Shown: positions 62,773 through 64,000 of the stretch, one piece after another | Numbering within the stretch: the first letter of the stretch is position 1 | How the letters are laid out: each line of letters starts with the position of its first letter | Assembly (NCBI RefSeq): GCF_003319105.1 | Contig: NZ_QOHH01000003.1 | Coordinates: forward strand, 1 to 64,000 | DNA from: Blastococcus sp. TF02-09 | Lineage (GTDB): Bacteria; Actinomycetota; Actinomycetes; Mycobacteriales; Geodermatophilaceae | Length of the DNA: 64,000 bases | Direction of reading: 5' to 3' | The notes under the pieces: generated by a model | Databases searched by the model: none | The model's input: only the letters and a program-made list of their open reading frames with translations | Told to the model about the DNA's origin: nothing | Program-made: the position numbers and the translations under genes

Positions 62773-64000
62773 TCAGCGAGTGCGGCGGAGCAGTGCCATG
62801 AACATGGCGTCGGTGCCGTGGCGGTGCGGCCACAGCTGCCCGTAGTCGCCCCGGGCGATCCCGGGGACCTCCGGGAACAGCGGCGCGACCGGCAGCACCT
62901 CGACGTCGTCGCGGCCTGCGGCGACCTCGACGACGCCCACGGTCTCCTCGGCGTGCGGTGAGCAGGTCACGTAGGCGACCACTCCCCCGACCCGCACCGA
63001 CGCCAGCGCGCTGGCGAGCAGCTCCACCTGCAGCTCCACCAGTGGGGCGACGTCCTCCGGCATGCGACGCCAGCGCACCTCGGGACGGCGGCGCAGCGCA
63101 CCGAGCCCCGTGCACGGCGCGTCGAGCAGCACCCGGTCGAAGGACCCGGCCTGCCACGGCCCCTCGCGCCCGTCGGCGGCCAGCACCTCGACGTCGGCCT
63201 CGTCCCGCAGCGCCTGGCGGACCAGGTCGGCGCGGTGCGGAGCACGGTCGACAGCGGTGAGCCGCACGCCCTCGGGCCGGACGGCCGCCAGCAGCCCGGC
63301 CTTGCCCCCGGGCCCGGCGCACATGTCGAGCCACGCCTCGTCGCGCCCCTCGAGCGGTGCGCGAGTCAGCAGCAGCCCCGCGAGCTGGCTCCCCTCGTCC
63401 TGCACTGCGGCCCGCCCGGAACGCACCGAGGCCAGCCGCCCCGGATCGCCACCGGGCAGCCGGACGGCAAACGGCGAGTACGGGCCCGGGGCTCCCCCGG
63501 ACTCCTGGACCAGCTCGTCGCGGGCCACCCGGCGGGCCACGAGGTGCACCTCCGGTGCGGCGTCGTCGGCGAGGAGCGCCGGTTCCAGCTCCTCGTTCCC
63601 GCCCAGCGCGGTCCGCCACGCGTCGACGATCCACCGCGGGTGGTCGGTGGCCAGGGCGAGCCGCTGCTCGTCGTTCCCGTCCAGCGCGTCCAGCCACTGC
63701 GCCCGGTCGCCACCCGCGGCGACCTTCCGCAGCACCGCGTTGACCAGCCCGGAGGCGCCGGTGCCCACGATCGCCCGGGTGAGGTCGACGGTGGTGTCGA
63801 CGGCGGCGTGCGACGGCACCCGCAGGTCCAGGAGCTGGTAGGCGCCCAGCCGGAGCAGGTCCAGCACCCGCGGGTCCAGCTCGCCCAGCGGCCGGTCGAC
63901 CAGCCCGGCCAGCACCGCGTCGAGGGTGCCGGTGGCGCGCAGGGTGCCGTAGGCCAGCTGGGTCGCGAAGGCGGCGTCACGGGTGTCGAGCTCGCGCTCG
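62773..64000 (-). CDS. rsmB: 16S rRNA (cytosine-5) methyltransferase RsmB, 5' end outside window
   Basis: 409 codons seen; the start lies past the window edge. The N-terminal part is a NusB-like RNA-binding domain (VPSHAAVDTTVDLTRA); the catalytic domain has the SAM motif WLDMCAGPGGKAGLL, LLDAPCTGLGALRRRPEVRW with the first Cys and YVTCSPHAEET with the catalytic Cys. Modifies C967 of 16S rRNA in E. coli. Convergent with the HNH gene, 12 bases apart. Confidence 0.92.
   Translation of the reverse strand, partial: ERELDTRDAAFATQLAYGTLRATGTLDAVLAGLVDRPLGELDPRVLDLLRLGAYQLLDLRVPSHAAVDTTVDLTRAIVGTGASGLVNAVLRKVAAGGDRAQWLDALDGNDEQRLALATDHPRWIVDAWRTALGGNEELEPALLADDAAPEVHLVARRVARDELVQESGGAPGPYSPFAVRLPGGDPGRLASVRSGRAAVQDEGSQLAGLLLTRAPLEGRDEAWLDMCAGPGGKAGLLAAVRPEGVRLTAVDRAPHRADLVRQALRDEADVEVLAADGREGPWQAGSFDRVLLDAPCTGLGALRRRPEVRWRRMPEDVAPLVELQVELLASALASVRVGGVVAYVTCSPHAEETVGVVEVAAGRDDVEVLPVAPLFPEVPGIARGDYGQLWPHRHGTDAMFMALLRRTR

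Overview
The window is very GC-rich and densely packed. It has frequent GTG starts, many 4-base ATGA/GTGA start-stop overlaps, and several genes whose start codon follows a TANNNT hexamer at -12 to -7 (leaderless mRNAs). With the gene content (DUF222/HNH protein, rpe-rib-hisEG block, mycobacterial-type Acg protein, MocR/TetR/PucR regulators, ECF42 sigma factor) this points to an actinobacterium. A Geodermatophilaceae-like organism (Blastococcus, Geodermatophilus or Modestobacter type) is the best guess, by inference only.

Layout. 0.1-5.6 kb (minus): nitrate assimilation, narB-like nitrate reductase then nirB and nirD. The small protein between narB and nirB is in frame with narB and has its own internal ribosome binding site. 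5.8-8.2 kb: a TetR regulator, a perfect 23-bp palindrome, a PRC-barrel/DUF2382 stress-type protein and a membrane protein. 8.3-20 kb: housekeeping and accessory genes, including GNAT, AhpD-like, HIT-like and 2'-5' RNA ligase-like proteins, a divergent EamA exporter/MocR regulator pair, an ECF42 sigma factor with its DGPF partner, arfB, yidD, an SDR and a DUF3516 helicase. 20-25 kb: a DUF4349 lipoprotein, a lower-GC unrecognised gene that looks acquired, two coupled TauE/SafE permeases and a membrane protein.

25.8-35.0 kb (plus) is the most interesting region. Six tightly coupled genes encode sbnA and sbnB (synthesis of L-2,3-diaminopropionate), a stand-alone adenylation-thiolation protein, a 969-residue membrane protein with two nearly identical thiolation domains followed by three (TM-TM-hexapeptide acyltransferase) modules as in epsilon-poly-lysine synthetase, an Fe(II)/2-oxoglutarate oxygenase and a phosphopantetheinyl transferase. 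I read this as a split Pls-type polymerase making a 2,3-diaminopropionate-based, possibly hydroxylated, oligo- or polyamide.

35-43.4 kb: a trehalose-synthase-like GH13 enzyme coupled to an LLM flavoenzyme, a LysE exporter, hrpB and malQ. 43.5-48.2 kb: small hypothetical proteins, an EVE-like protein, a DUF998 protein, an Acg-type flavoprotein, an EamA exporter and an NAD-binding protein. 48.2-49.8 kb: a fusion of an XRE DNA-binding domain to a MurA-type enolpyruvyl transferase, with a palindrome over its own promoter. 49.9-53.9 kb: an SDR, and a PucR regulator divergent from an AllH-like (DUF2877) gene, suggesting purine/allantoin control. 53.9-59.7 kb (minus): the rpe-ribD-ribE-ribBA-ribH-hisE-hisG operon and an SSI-like lipoprotein. 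59.8-64 kb: two membrane proteins, an internally deleted aldehyde dehydrogenase remnant, a DUF222/HNH protein and the 3' part of rsmB, which runs off the window.

All functional calls come from motifs recognised by eye. No database search was made.
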